From Bacillus sp. (in: firmicutes) (GTDB taxonomy: Bacteria; Bacillota; Bacilli; Bacillales; Salisediminibacteriaceae), in contig JAJOJL010000112.1 in assembly GCA_021208645.1 (NCBI GenBank), positions 1 to 39,017 of the forward strand: DNA of 39,017 bases, given 5' to 3'. The position numbers and the translations under genes are program-made. Under the pieces are notes generated by a model that made no database searches, had not been told where the DNA came from, and was given only the letters and a program-made list of their open reading frames with translations. This document shows, in pieces, positions 1-8,407 of this stretch. How positions within the stretch are numbered: position 1 is the stretch's first letter; each line of letters starts with the position of its first letter.

Positions 1-122
1 CCTAATATTCTGGATCACGAATTAATTTTCCTTTATTTGTAACTATCTTTTTAAGGATTAAACAAATTGAAAATTTTTCCAGATTGCTTTTGTTTTAAAA
101 ATGAAAAAGTAACAATGTCTGA

Positions 123-1406
123 TAAAGAATAGACATGTTACCAGTTTTTTGGAATTGTTATGGATTTATGATTTTTTGAGCTTGATACTTTTTAGGGTAC
201 TTCCTGGGTCGCCCTGGTTTCCCTTTTTTCCTTCGTCCTTTCGAAGTTCGTTTTGGCTTGGGATCTAATGCATCTAAGAATGTTTGCCATGATTTGAACC
301 AGTGAAGACGTAACTTCTTTAACACTTGCCATAATGTTTTGGAGGTACCTGTCAGAATCTGGACCCATGCGCATAACGCATAGGCAATCATAATGATATA
401 GATTTGATTCCATACTGCATCTGGTTTCGTATTAAACCACTTTACCACCTTTAAGTGTTGTTTGATCCATTTGAAAAAAGATTCAATTTCCCAACGGAGG
501 CGATAAATCTCAGCTATATCACTTGCTTTTAAATCCCACCGATTGGATACTACACGGTACTTTCGCTTTTGGTCATCTTGATATTCAACCAATCGCAGGT
601 GAAAAACTTTGTCCGTTTTTGGTACTCGGACTTCAACTTTAGCATCTCTTACTATAAGAGTATTCTCTTCAACCGGTTGCTCATGAATGATCGTTAATTT
701 AGAATTGGCTTTTACTCGAGCAACAAATGGGATGTCATTCAAATCCCAATCGTAGTAGAGATTATAGTTAATGTATCCGCGGTCAAAGACATACGTGGCT
801 AAATTTTTAAGTACCAAAAATTCAGTAGCCTCCTGATCTGAAACAGCAGCAGTAGAGGTTACGATCTTATCAGCTAACCTAATGGTTTCATCTAGGATGG
901 CTAAGCGAGTGTGAACCTTCACTCCATTCTTATCTTTGGAACAATACGCCCACTTTGATCGTGCAGGTAAACTGATTTCGGATGAATCAATGATATTCAA
1001 AATACCTATGTTAGGCAGTCCCTGCTTGTTGGCGTATTTAGCACCGATTTTCTCGATTAAATCTTGGTACAATTTCTTTAGGTAATCTGTTGGAAAATTT
1101 TCTAATTTGCGATAGATCGTGGATGCGTGAATGGAGTCTAGTTCAATAAACTGTTGAAGATCTTCATCAGCTTGAAGCTCTTCAGCCACACTCTCTAATG
1201 ACTCTTTCTTTTCTAGCTGTGCTTTTATCAAAAGCGTAACAGCTTGTCCTGTTAGCAATTTTTTAGATCCATGATCATGGAAAGGACAACGATATTGCAC
1301 TACATCTAAAACATCTAAACACTTCTTTATTACACTATTATCTGATATAATGTTACCCATGGTTTTCTCCTTTTGTATTGATTTGGGTAACATGCCTATA
1401 TCTTTA
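123..1406 (-). mobile_element. IS4-family-like insertion sequence
   Basis: The transposase gene is bracketed by imperfect terminal inverted repeats. The left arm at 123-142 reads TAAAGAATAGACATGTTACC. The reverse complement of the right arm (1386-1406) matches it with one extra base and one substitution, sharing the core CATGTTACC. The implied element is about 1.28 kb, a normal size for a simple one-gene IS. I could not find a matching target-site duplication just outside these ends, so the exact boundaries are uncertain and the copy may be old. Confidence 0.6.
158..1360 (-). CDS. IS4-family transposase (DDE type)
   Basis: This is a DDE transposase of about 400 residues. The N-terminal region resembles the DUF4372-like domain often found in IS4 transposases. 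The catalytic core shows the first Asp in NIIDSSEISL (about residue 123), the second in YVFDRGYINY (about 190) and the YREK signature of the IS4 family in YRLRWEIESFFKWIK (about 297). The C-terminus is rich in Lys and Arg. I chose the ATG at 1358-1360 (MGNIISDN) because AAGGAG lies eight bases upstream; the reading frame extends further upstream but has no comparable ribosome binding site there. It lies inside the inverted repeats and probably moves only its own element. The frame is intact, so it may be active. Confidence 0.88.
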   Translation of the reverse strand: MGNIISDNSVIKKCLDVLDVVQYRCPFHDHGSKKLLTGQAVTLLIKAQLEKKESLESVAEELQADEDLQQFIELDSIHASTIYRKLENFPTDYLKKLYQDLIEKIGAKYANKQGLPNIGILNIIDSSEISLPARSKWAYCSKDKNGVKVHTRLAILDETIRLADKIVTSTAAVSDQEATEFLVLKNLATYVFDRGYINYNLYYDWDLNDIPFVARVKANSKLTIIHEQPVEENTLIVRDAKVEVRVPKTDKVFHLRLVEYQDDQKRKYRVVSNRWDLKASDIAEIYRLRWEIESFFKWIKQHLKVVKWFNTKPDAVWNQIYIIMIAYALCAWVQILTGTSKTLWQVLKKLRLHWFKSWQTFLDALDPKPKRTSKGRRKKGKPGRPRKYPKKYQAQKIINP

Positions 1407-1444
1407 CAATAGGAGATTTTTTTTTTGCCTGTACAGCGATACAT

Positions 1445-1806
1445 ATCATAAATTCCTTATTTTGGAAGTTGTTTGCAAGACTAGTGTCTATTAATGCTAT
1501 TTTCAAAGCTAATTGTCAATTAAGGGAATTTTCTCCGCTTATCTATCAGACCGGGAGCGGGTTTAAGGATTTAAAGAGAGCATTTGACATGCAAAATTAT
1601 CGCCGATGCATAAAACCCTTGTCAGTTGTTGAAAAAACGTCTTGAAACGACGCCATTTAAAAAGCAAAGATGGCCCCAATACGCTTTATCAACCAACATA
1701 AAAAGGAGGTGCGAATTAGTATGGTAATTGCATCTCCAATAGCATTTGTGTTTTTATCTTCTTCTCCCTCTCAACCGAACGGGCTAATAATAAGAGAAGT
1801 GGGATG
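1445..1806. other. Intergenic region beside the IS
   Basis: This stretch separates the IS from the ThuA-like gene. It holds no long gene. The only coding candidate is a 29-codon frame at 1721-1810 that follows a strong AAGGAGGTG motif (listed separately). No convincing terminator is visible for either flanking gene. Confidence 0.5.
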
Positions 1807-1810
1807 TTAA
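1721..1810 (+). CDS. Possible 29-residue small protein
   Basis: A short frame begins with ATG at 1721 and ends with TAA at 1808-1810. It is preceded by AAAAAGGAGGTG, a near-perfect Bacillus ribosome binding site, with about 11 bases between AGGAGG and the ATG, which is slightly long. The predicted peptide starts MVIASPIAFVFLSSSPS, hydrophobic then Ser/Pro rich, and ends in Cys. It overlaps the 3' end of the convergent ThuA-like gene by a few bases. I do not recognise it. It could be a leader or a membrane peptide, or a chance frame next to a stray Shine-Dalgarno sequence. Confidence 0.3.
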   Translation: MVIASPIAFVFLSSSPSQPNGLIIREVGC

Positions 1811-2433
1811 TGTAATCCAACGCACCACCGAATTTTTTCAAGAAGAAGCTTGCTTATGTTTTCACTTAGGAGTCCTTCTAAGGTATGGGCTGGGGTAAAA
1901 CAACAGACGCGGCCATTACCGTGCTGATGCTGCCAGCCTGCAATGGATTCCCCCTCAGACGATGTGGAGGTTAGGAAAACATCTGTGTCACCGGTTTGAC
2001 ATTGAACAAAATACTGCTCGTCCTCAATGGTGAAGCTTTCACCTTGAAAGTGATAGGTTACCTGCTGGAGGCCAGGTGGATGATACAGGAAGTGGCCTCG
2101 GAGCATGGCTATATATTCTCCATCTGGTTCATATTCCGCTAAACCGCTATGCCAAGCGAGAATGCTTCCACCAGCTTTTACATAGTTACTTAATGCTTCC
2201 TCAATTTCGGGAGTCATCCACGTATAGATGACATCATCTTGAGGATTAAGGCGATTTTCCTTGCTGATTATAACCAGGTCAGGATTTTCCTTTAGCTGTG
2301 GGATGAGTTCATCGTAATTTATATAGTTTAATTTCAACTCAGAGTTAACGGGTGCTAGGGCATTTTCCAGTCCTTCTTTTAAGGGTTGTGCCTTATGCCA
2401 GTAGTCCCCAAGTAACACGGTGACATGCTTCAT
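1807..2433 (-). CDS. ThuA-like (trehalose-utilisation-type) domain protein
   Basis: The 208-residue product has the glutamine-amidotransferase-like fold of ThuA proteins. It begins with MKHVTVLLGDYWH, has the nucleophile-elbow-like segment GGSILAWHSGLAEY near residue 105, and then the family-typical GHFLYHPPG stretch. ThuA-like proteins are cytoplasmic and usually accompany sugar catabolism (ThuA/ThuB convert trehalose-type disaccharides to 3-keto derivatives), but the precise substrate here cannot be read. I start at the ATG ending at 2433 because GAGGGGTG lies about eight bases upstream. The diguanylate cyclase gene ends 29 bases upstream on the same strand, so the two are probably cotranscribed, although no functional link is obvious. 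Confidence 0.75.
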   Translation of the reverse strand: MKHVTVLLGDYWHKAQPLKEGLENALAPVNSELKLNYINYDELIPQLKENPDLVIISKENRLNPQDDVIYTWMTPEIEEALSNYVKAGGSILAWHSGLAEYEPDGEYIAMLRGHFLYHPPGLQQVTYHFQGESFTIEDEQYFVQCQTGDTDVFLTSTSSEGESIAGWQHQHGNGRVCCFTPAHTLEGLLSENISKLLLEKIRWCVGLH

Positions 2434-2462
2434 GATTACACCCCTCATTTCCGAAAAAAATT

Positions 2463-3512
2463 TTAGCTGCAGACGATACAGTTTTTGCCCGATTGCTTTG
2501 CTTCATATAAAAGGCGGTCAGCCTTTTCCACAAGCCTATTGGGCGTCTCTTGCTGATTTTTACAAAAACCAAAGCTCATGGTTAAAGAGAAGGTTTTCTT
2601 TTTGGCTATAAACGTTTCTTTTTGAACTTTCAGCTTTATTTTTTGCACAAGGGCCTGAACGATGGCTGGGTCTTCCGTATATAAAATGATGGCAAATTCT
2701 TCACCGCCATAGCGATAGACATCACCTAGGGTTCCTGGAACAGAGTTCTTTAAGGTAGTACCTAGTTTACGTAGCACCTCATCCCCCTTAACATGGCCGT
2801 AGCTGTCATTGATCTGCTTGAAGCCATCAATGTCAGCTAATACTAAATAAAAGGTTTTATTTTCTTCATGGGCTTGTCTTAAATGTTCTTGAAACGAGCG
2901 GTGGTTATATAAACTCGTTAAGTAATCTTTTTTTGCCAGATCTTCCATCTCGTTTCTTTCTGAATAATGTTTTCTCTCCCTGGCAACGATTAAACCGCCA
3001 ATAAACCCAACAAGGAACAAGAAGACAAGGTTAGCGATAAAAAGCATTTGCAGTTCGGGACCAAGGGGAGCCTGGAAATAATACATGACAGTGTAACTGG
3101 TCATAAATAATAACGCTGCGATCATACCTCCGTTAAATTTCCAATATACAGCTACGTGGAGAATGATCAAGTAAGCGATGGGAAATAACGGGCTGCTGAT
3201 CCCTCCAGTTAAGGAGATTAGGAATATAAACGCTAAGAAGTCAAAGGCAGGGGCACCTTTTGTCATGATTGTATAGCTTCTAGAGTCCTTTGGTGTTTTG
3301 TGTAAAAAATATTCTGAAATGGCCATATATATTATGCCGAAAGCCACTAGGCCCATAAACAAATAAAGATGCGTTTCATTTGGATTTGCTCGAAATTGAA
3401 TGGTAAAAACGACAATTGAAATGACAACGAAGAACCAGCGCAACGATGCAAATAAAATTTCAAGTACATGATCGTTATGATACGCTTGTTTAACAAATGA
3501 TAATAATTTCAT
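2463..3512 (-). CDS. Membrane-bound GGDEF diguanylate cyclase
   Basis: The protein has 349 residues. About the first 180 form five or six hydrophobic transmembrane segments. They are followed by a short linker and a complete GGDEF domain: DIDGFKQIND for metal and substrate binding, and YRYGGEEFAIIL as the active-site loop. This domain makes cyclic di-GMP from two GTP at the inner face of the membrane. The position five residues before GGEEF, where the product-inhibition RxxD site would lie, reads TLGD, so the I-site Arg is missing and feedback inhibition is probably absent. The start ATG has AGGAAGTGA upstream. It is the first gene of a likely two-gene unit with the ThuA-like gene. The N-terminal membrane domain may sense a ligand or membrane state, which is unknown. 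Confidence 0.9.
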   Translation of the reverse strand: MKLLSFVKQAYHNDHVLEILFASLRWFFVVISIVVFTIQFRANPNETHLYLFMGLVAFGIIYMAISEYFLHKTPKDSRSYTIMTKGAPAFDFLAFIFLISLTGGISSPLFPIAYLIILHVAVYWKFNGGMIAALLFMTSYTVMYYFQAPLGPELQMLFIANLVFLFLVGFIGGLIVARERKHYSERNEMEDLAKKDYLTSLYNHRSFQEHLRQAHEENKTFYLVLADIDGFKQINDSYGHVKGDEVLRKLGTTLKNSVPGTLGDVYRYGGEEFAIILYTEDPAIVQALVQKIKLKVQKETFIAKKKTFSLTMSFGFCKNQQETPNRLVEKADRLLYEAKQSGKNCIVCS

Positions 3513-3682
3513 AGTACGTCACTTCCTGTCATTTTTGGACAAAACTCTTAAGTCTATTATATGATGAATGATTCAAATAATCTATCAAGTAAGTTTTACA
3601 AAAATCGAGTTTTTTCACTAAATAGAACAATAGTTTTGTGGTCTGGTTTGATGGGAGATGGTTAAGAGTGGAGGAATATGGT

Positions 3683-3716
3683 AAAAACCCGCTAGGAGAA
3701 GTATTCTCCTAGCAGG
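3683..3716 (-). terminator. Intrinsic terminator after the frameshifted membrane protein
   Basis: Read on the minus strand this is CTAGGAGAA, a 3-base loop, TTCTCCTAG, then GGGTTTTTACC. The 9-bp perfect stem followed by a T-run is a good factor-independent terminator. It sits downstream of the minus-strand membrane protein gene and upstream of the diguanylate cyclase, so it separates two transcription units. Confidence 0.8.
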
Positions 3717-3784
3717 CGAGGGTGTGTATGATCGGTGGAATGTTGGCGATTTTTAGTAAAATAATTCTAGGATGCACTGATTTT

Positions 3785-4787
3785 TTAAACGGGAGCTTTC
3801 GCTTCGCTTGTTGCAATTGGTGCGGGTGTATCTTCTTCTCCCTTTTCCTTGCTCTTATTAAATAGCTGCTTAAACTTAGAAGACACGCCTAACAGTTTTT
3901 GCTGTAAATCCATGCTCGGTTCCATATCTTTAATGTTTATCTGGTAGGCACGGATCATTGCAATGGTTGCCACTGGGTCTACTAGCGCACGCTTCACAAC
4001 AGACGTGAAAATATAGGCACCTACAACGGCGATAAAGCCGAGGAAGGATGCTCCCTCTGCGCTAGATGCAATGAGGTTGGCAAGGGCCATTAACGGGAAG
4101 ACAGTAATTAAGAAAACCCCGATGTTTAGGATATAAACAAAGGCTACGATCCCCGCTGCGGTCATACCGATCTTCTTCCAGCTTTGGGCGTAAAGAACGA
4201 CGCCATCACAGGCTGATTTCCAAACCGATTCGTCCTTTCCTTCTGTTTTTCTTAAGAAAATATAGCTTAAAATGGACTCATCTACATAACGAAGGCTGAC
4301 CTCCATTACCTTACTAATGATACCGATAATTCGCTGGGCACCAGGTACGAAGCTAAAGAAGTTACCGATGCGCATATCCAGCGTTGGATTTGTTTGACGG
4401 CGCCGTAAATGATTTTATCAACGACAAAGGCACGTTTGCGGAGCCAAAGTTTTCCTTCACCATATCCTTACCGTAAGCTAACTGGCCTTTCCCTTCAGGT
4501 ACGTTTCCATTTCGAAGCAATTCCGTTATGACGGCAATGTGGCCCACTTTCACCATGTACAGAAAGTACCTTTCGGCGAACCGGATGCCTGCCAGGACTG
4601 TGAAGAAGGTACCTGCCAAGATGATGATGAAAAATCCAGAGCCAAATTCAAACCAGCGGAAAAGTAAAATACTTATGCCTAACATAAGTCCTAAAAACAG
4701 GAATGATACCAGGAAGAAGATGGCGTACACAACCATTCTAGAGATGATAAATGGCATTGTGCGAGTGACTAATTGCATTATTGACAC
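3785..4787 (-). pseudogene. Polytopic membrane protein, interrupted by two frameshifts
   Basis: Three reading frames must be joined to recover one membrane protein of about 333 residues. Frame 1 runs from GTG at 4787 to about 4431. Frame 2 (AFVVDKIIYGAVKQIQRWI) covers about 4375-4430. Frame 3 starts at RIGNFFSFVPG and ends at 3785. Each junction is explained by one missing base; the first lies at GGC near 4430, where GGCC would restore the frame. There are about four to five hydrophobic segments, a cytoplasmic loop with KGQLAYGKD, and a charged Pro/Ala tail. I do not recognise the family beyond generic Bacillus membrane proteins. The middle segment is still clearly coding, which argues for assembly errors rather than decay. 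GGGGG lies ten bases before the GTG start. Confidence 0.65.
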
Positions 4788-4860
4788 GTTTTCATTTCCC
4801 CCTTTAATGCTTGATTTTCCTTTCGAAATATTATGGTACCATTTATCTGATTATTCCGAT

Positions 4861-4878
4861 ATTATACGAAAGTATAAT
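4861..4878 (-). promoter_or_regulatory. Inverted repeat overlapping a likely -10 box
   Basis: The sequence ATTATAC-GAAA-GTATAAT is a perfect 7-bp inverted repeat about 75 bases upstream of the minus-strand membrane protein gene. On the minus strand the half site TATAAT is a perfect -10 hexamer. I see no good -35 at the right distance. This could be a repressor operator that overlaps the promoter of the membrane gene. Confidence 0.35.
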
Positions 4879-4920
4879 CTTTTGGGGGATGGATGGGCAG
4901 GGGGTTGGAGGAGTTTGTTT

Positions 4921-5122
4921 TAGATTAGTAGGGTGGAGTTTAGGTTGGTTTGGTGTAGAGGGGCTATTTAGGAGGTGAAATGGGTGTTGTTTATGGTTTA
5001 GTGTTGTATGTTTCTCTTTAAGACGTGAAATTAGGTTTTGTTTGTCATTTGACGTTCTATGTTTCTGTTTACAACGTGAAATTCTTTTTTGAAATTGATT
5101 TGGCGTTGCTTATTAATCTTCG
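4921..5122. repeat. Degenerate tandem repeat, period about 51 bp, 3-4 copies
   Basis: Copies at about 4970-5020, 5021-5071 and 5072-5122 share the landmarks CGTGAAAT near their start and GTTNTATGTTTCTNTTTA near their end. The GTGAAA landmark recurs at 4975, 5025 and 5076. A more diverged fourth copy probably lies at 4921-4969. The units contain stops in the frames I checked and are not coding. The period is almost the same as in two other arrays in this window (23109 and 38826), whose sequences are different. Confidence 0.6.
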
Positions 5123-5209
5123 TATTGTTTAATTTGACCGCTTTGGTGTTTCCGCCCTTCGGTTCGGGCAAATTACCGATCCCAGCCAAAGCCCAAACTC
5201 CAAATAATC

Positions 5210-5268
5210 AGCAAGAAGGTGACTACCAGGGGTAACAACCACCCTTTTTAGTCACCTTCTATCTTGCT
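5210..5268. terminator. Long stem-loop at the end of the ABC importer operon
   Basis: The left arm AGCAAGAAGGTGACTA at 5210-5225 pairs with TAGTCACCTTCTATCTTGCT at 5249-5268, with a 3-base bulge. It is a strong stem of about 16 bp about 100 bases beyond the stop codon of the last ABC gene. There is no clear T-run after it on the minus strand, so it may act as an mRNA-stabilising 3' hairpin rather than a classical terminator. Confidence 0.5.
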
Positions 5269-5364
5269 TCTCCGATTCGCCCTTAACAAAAATGAGGTAT
5301 CTGTATGTCCTTACAAAAAATCAGGTAATTTTCATTCCTTACTAAAACCCCAACACTCTTAATC

Positions 5365-6417
5365 TCAATAGTTAAAACTCTCGTCCTTCACCCGATCTTC
5401 TTTCAAAACAAGCTCATCATCGGTGTAGATGCATCCGCTTAATTGACCAGGGCGCCGCTCGAACAGCGTGTGATCACAGGTTTTACATTCGGCTGTGGCA
5501 AAAGGACACCTGGGCTCAAACCTGCAGCCTGGCGGTAAATTAATTTGGTCTGCTACCTCTTCATCTACATCAATCCGCTTACGTTCAAAATCTGGATCCG
5601 GGACGGGAACTGCTGACAGCAATGCCTTCGTGTATGGATGCTGTGGATGATGGATAACTTCCTCGACAGGCCCAATCTCCACAATTTTTCCAAGGTACAT
5701 GACCGCGATCCGGTCGCATAAATACTTAATGGTAGATAAGTCATGACTAACATAGAGCATGCTTAGTCCCATTTCCTTCCGCAACCGGCGCAACAAATTC
5801 AGAATTCCAGCGCGAATGGACACGTCAAGCATGGATACGGGCTCATCGGCAACGAGAAACTTTGGTTCCAAGACAATTCCGCGAGCAATAGAAACCCGTT
5901 GCCTTTGACCACCACTCAGCTCATGGGGGAATCGATTACGATATTCCTCAGCTGGCTTTAACTCGGCCGTCTCCAACGCTTGGATAACCTTCTCCTCAAT
6001 TTTCTCCTTATCTTTTAACCCTGCAATTCTCAACGGTTCTGCAATAGTCTCAAAAATAGTGAACCTAGGATTCAATGTTTCATAAGGGTCTTGGAAGATC
6101 ATTTGCACGTCGCGACGGAATTGCTTCTCTTCCCTTTTCGTAATATTGACATAGTCCTTGCCGTCAAACTTAATGGCACCGTCCGTTAAATCTTGCAACC
6201 TAACTAGTATTTCTCCGGTTGTTGTTTTTCCGGAGCCACTTTCTCCTGCAAGACCGACAATTTCTCCTTTGCCAATATTAAAGGAAATATCATCGATGGC
6301 TTTGACTGTCTGCTTTTCCTTTTTAAAAATATCGCGGAGGCCGCCACCAACGGGAAAATGCTTTTTCAAATTTTTTATCTCGATTAATGGGGTAATTTCC
6401 TTCGTTTCCTCACTCAT
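5365..6417 (-). CDS. Oligopeptide-type ABC transporter ATP-binding protein (OppF-like)
   Basis: This 350-residue ATPase energises the OppB/OppC-like permease encoded upstream. It has Walker A GESGSGKTT near residue 60, the signature LSGGQRQRVSIARG, and Walker B FLVADEPVSMLD. Its C-terminal oligopeptide/dipeptide extension carries the Cys-rich CRFEPRCPFATAEC motif. The ATG ending at 6417 has GGAGGG seven bases upstream, and it overlaps the stop of the preceding OppD-like gene by four bases (ATGA), a sign of translational coupling. Homologues import peptides, but ATPases of this subfamily (with SMLDVS after Walker B) also serve oligosaccharide importers, so the substrate is open. Confidence 0.9.
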   Translation of the reverse strand: MSEETKEITPLIEIKNLKKHFPVGGGLRDIFKKEKQTVKAIDDISFNIGKGEIVGLAGESGSGKTTTGEILVRLQDLTDGAIKFDGKDYVNITKREEKQFRRDVQMIFQDPYETLNPRFTIFETIAEPLRIAGLKDKEKIEEKVIQALETAELKPAEEYRNRFPHELSGGQRQRVSIARGIVLEPKFLVADEPVSMLDVSIRAGILNLLRRLRKEMGLSMLYVSHDLSTIKYLCDRIAVMYLGKIVEIGPVEEVIHHPQHPYTKALLSAVPVPDPDFERKRIDVDEEVADQINLPPGCRFEPRCPFATAECKTCDHTLFERRPGQLSGCIYTDDELVLKEDRVKDESFNY

Positions 6418-7460
6418 GACGATCCCTCCGATACAGCACTGACTAAGCGTTCTGCTACAGACTCCCATGTTTCTCGTTTCTTTGCGTCCACTCTGAATCG
6501 CTCCACTTCCTCCGTATAGTGACAGGCAACAAAGTGCTCTTCACTTACTTCCACCAACGCCGGATCCTCTTCTCGACACTTATCCGTGGCGAATGGGCAA
6601 CGCTCGGCAAAACGGCAGCCCTTTGGGGGATTCAACAAGTCAGGAGGTGATCCCGGGATGGATATGAGCTCTTCCCCTATATCCATAATACTTGGGAAGG
6701 CATTTTGCAGCCCTAAGGAGTACGGATGATACGGCTCCTTGAAAAAATTCCTCGTACTAGACTTCTCCATCATTTTTCCACCGTACATGACGATGATTGT
6801 GTTGCATGTTTCCGATACGACGGAGATATCGTGGGTGATGAAAACCATGGAACTATTTATTTCCTTTTGGATTTGAATGATTTGGTTCAATATTCTATCC
6901 TGAACAACTACGTCCAATGCAGTCGTAGGTTCGTCAGCAATAACTAGGGACGGATTCAATGATAGTGCCATGGCAATGATTGCCCTTTGCTTCATCCCGC
7001 CACTCATTTGGTGAGGATAGTCTCGTAATCTTTTTTTCTCTAATCCTACTAATTCAAACAATTCTCCTGCTCGACTCATGGCGTCTGAGTCACTCATGGT
7101 CGTGTGAGCTTGAATGGCTTCCACAATTTGATCTCCCACTCGGTATACAGGATCCAAAGCGTTCATGGCACTTTGGGCAATCATGGAAATTTCTTTCCAT
7201 CGTAGCTTTCGGATTTCTTCATTTGATTTTTTTACTAAATCTTCCCCTTTAAAAATCAATTCCCCTTTTGGAATCACGCCATTGCTTGGGAGTAGACGCA
7301 TTAACGACTTCGCCAACGTTGTTTTTCCACAACCGCTCTCCCCAACAAGACCTAACCGTTCTCCCTCTTCTAGCGTAAAGGAGATATCGCTGACGGCTTT
7401 AAGGGGGCCTTTTTCTGTAACATAATCAATGTCTAAGTCTTTTACTTCTAATAAAGCCAT
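6414..7460 (-). CDS. Oligopeptide-type ABC transporter ATP-binding protein (OppD-like)
   Basis: The product is the second ATPase of the importer, 348 residues. It has Walker A GESGCGKTTLAKSL near residue 40, signature MSGGMKQRAIIAMA, Walker B LVIADEPTTALD, and the C-terminal oligo/dipeptide motif GCRFAERCPFATDKC. The start ATG is preceded by AAGGAGGAGATAAAAG. It is expected to form a heterodimer with the OppF-like protein on the cytoplasmic face of the OppB/C permease. It lies three bases from the OppC-like stop codon and overlaps the OppF-like start, so all four genes form one tight operon. Confidence 0.92.
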   Translation of the reverse strand: MALLEVKDLDIDYVTEKGPLKAVSDISFTLEEGERLGLVGESGCGKTTLAKSLMRLLPSNGVIPKGELIFKGEDLVKKSNEEIRKLRWKEISMIAQSAMNALDPVYRVGDQIVEAIQAHTTMSDSDAMSRAGELFELVGLEKKRLRDYPHQMSGGMKQRAIIAMALSLNPSLVIADEPTTALDVVVQDRILNQIIQIQKEINSSMVFITHDISVVSETCNTIIVMYGGKMMEKSSTRNFFKEPYHPYSLGLQNAFPSIMDIGEELISIPGSPPDLLNPPKGCRFAERCPFATDKCREEDPALVEVSEEHFVACHYTEEVERFRVDAKKRETWESVAERLVSAVSEGSS

Positions 7461-7463
7461 CTT

Positions 7464-8390
7464 TTATCTCCTCCTTAATCTCGGGTTAACGACTTCCTCT
7501 AGGGCTCTAGCTACAAAGAAAATGGATACGAGTAGCAAGACGATGGCAATTCCAGGTGGCATTGCCCACCACCATGCATCCCTTGAATGACCGTTGATGA
7601 AGTTATAGTGAATGATTTGACCCCAACTTGTTGCATTTGGGTCTCCGAAGCCTAAAAAGGCAACACTTGCTTCTGCTGTAATTGCCCAGTTAACCATGAA
7701 GGCCATTTCCAACAATGCCAATGGAATAACATTTGGCAAAATGTATTTAACCATGATTCGGCCGTGACTTGCGCCAGCCACTTTTGCTGCCTTTACGAAT
7801 GGACGTTTTGCTACAGTTAGAACTTGCGAGCGTACAATCCTCGCCACCGTACGCCACGTGAGTAACGATACGGCTAAGATGACGTTCCAGAGACTGGGCT
7901 CCATTAACGCTACGAGGACGATGACGAAAGGTATAAATGGTATGGCGTAAAATATATCAACGATCCGCATAAGCAAATTATCGATCCAGCCGCCGAAGTA
8001 GCCGGCGATGATTCCTACTGCGGTCCCCACAAAAGTTACAAAAAAGGCAGCCAACCCACCGACAATGAGGGCTGTTTGTGTACCCATGACCACTTGGCTA
8101 AAGATGTCTCGACCAACGTTCGTTGTACCAAATAAATGCTCGCTTGACGGCGGTTGCAGGCGTTTAATTTCCCCTTGTTCCGTTCGATGCATTTCATCCA
8201 CATCATATGGAGCAATTTGATTTGCAAAAACCCCGACCAATATAAAGGCAACTAAAATAATCATCCCTGTCATTGCTAATTTATCTCTGACCAAATTATC
8301 CAAAAATAATCGGAAGGTTCCCTTATGATTCTTTTTCGGTCGTTTAGCCAGGGGTGTTTCCACTACTGGTTCCTTTGCTGGTTGACTCAT
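7464..8390 (-). CDS. Oligopeptide-type ABC transporter permease (OppC-like)
   Basis: This is a 308-residue inner-membrane permease. A cytoplasmic N-terminus of about 35 residues (FRLFLDNLVRDKLAM) precedes the first transmembrane helix, as is usual for OppC/DppC. A large extracytoplasmic loop contains HLFGTTNVGRDIFSQV, the family hallmark. The EAA-type loop that contacts the ATPase is AAKVAGASHGRIMVKYILPN. About six membrane segments are visible. It pairs with the OppB-like permease encoded 17 bases upstream. No frame problems are seen. Confidence 0.92.
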   Translation of the reverse strand: MSQPAKEPVVETPLAKRPKKNHKGTFRLFLDNLVRDKLAMTGMIILVAFILVGVFANQIAPYDVDEMHRTEQGEIKRLQPPSSEHLFGTTNVGRDIFSQVVMGTQTALIVGGLAAFFVTFVGTAVGIIAGYFGGWIDNLLMRIVDIFYAIPFIPFVIVLVALMEPSLWNVILAVSLLTWRTVARIVRSQVLTVAKRPFVKAAKVAGASHGRIMVKYILPNVIPLALLEMAFMVNWAITAEASVAFLGFGDPNATSWGQIIHYNFINGHSRDAWWWAMPPGIAIVLLLVSIFFVARALEEVVNPRLRRR

Positions 8391-8407
8391 TTTCAGGAGC
8401 CTCCTCT

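Larger units (their letters stand above)
4788..5364. other. Intergenic region with inverted repeat, tandem repeats and stem-loop
   Basis: No gene is visible in this 577-base gap. It holds, in order, an inverted repeat at 4861-4878, a degenerate T/G-rich tandem array of about 51-bp period (4921-5122), and a long stem-loop at 5210-5268 behind the ABC importer operon. Each is listed separately. Confidence 0.6.
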
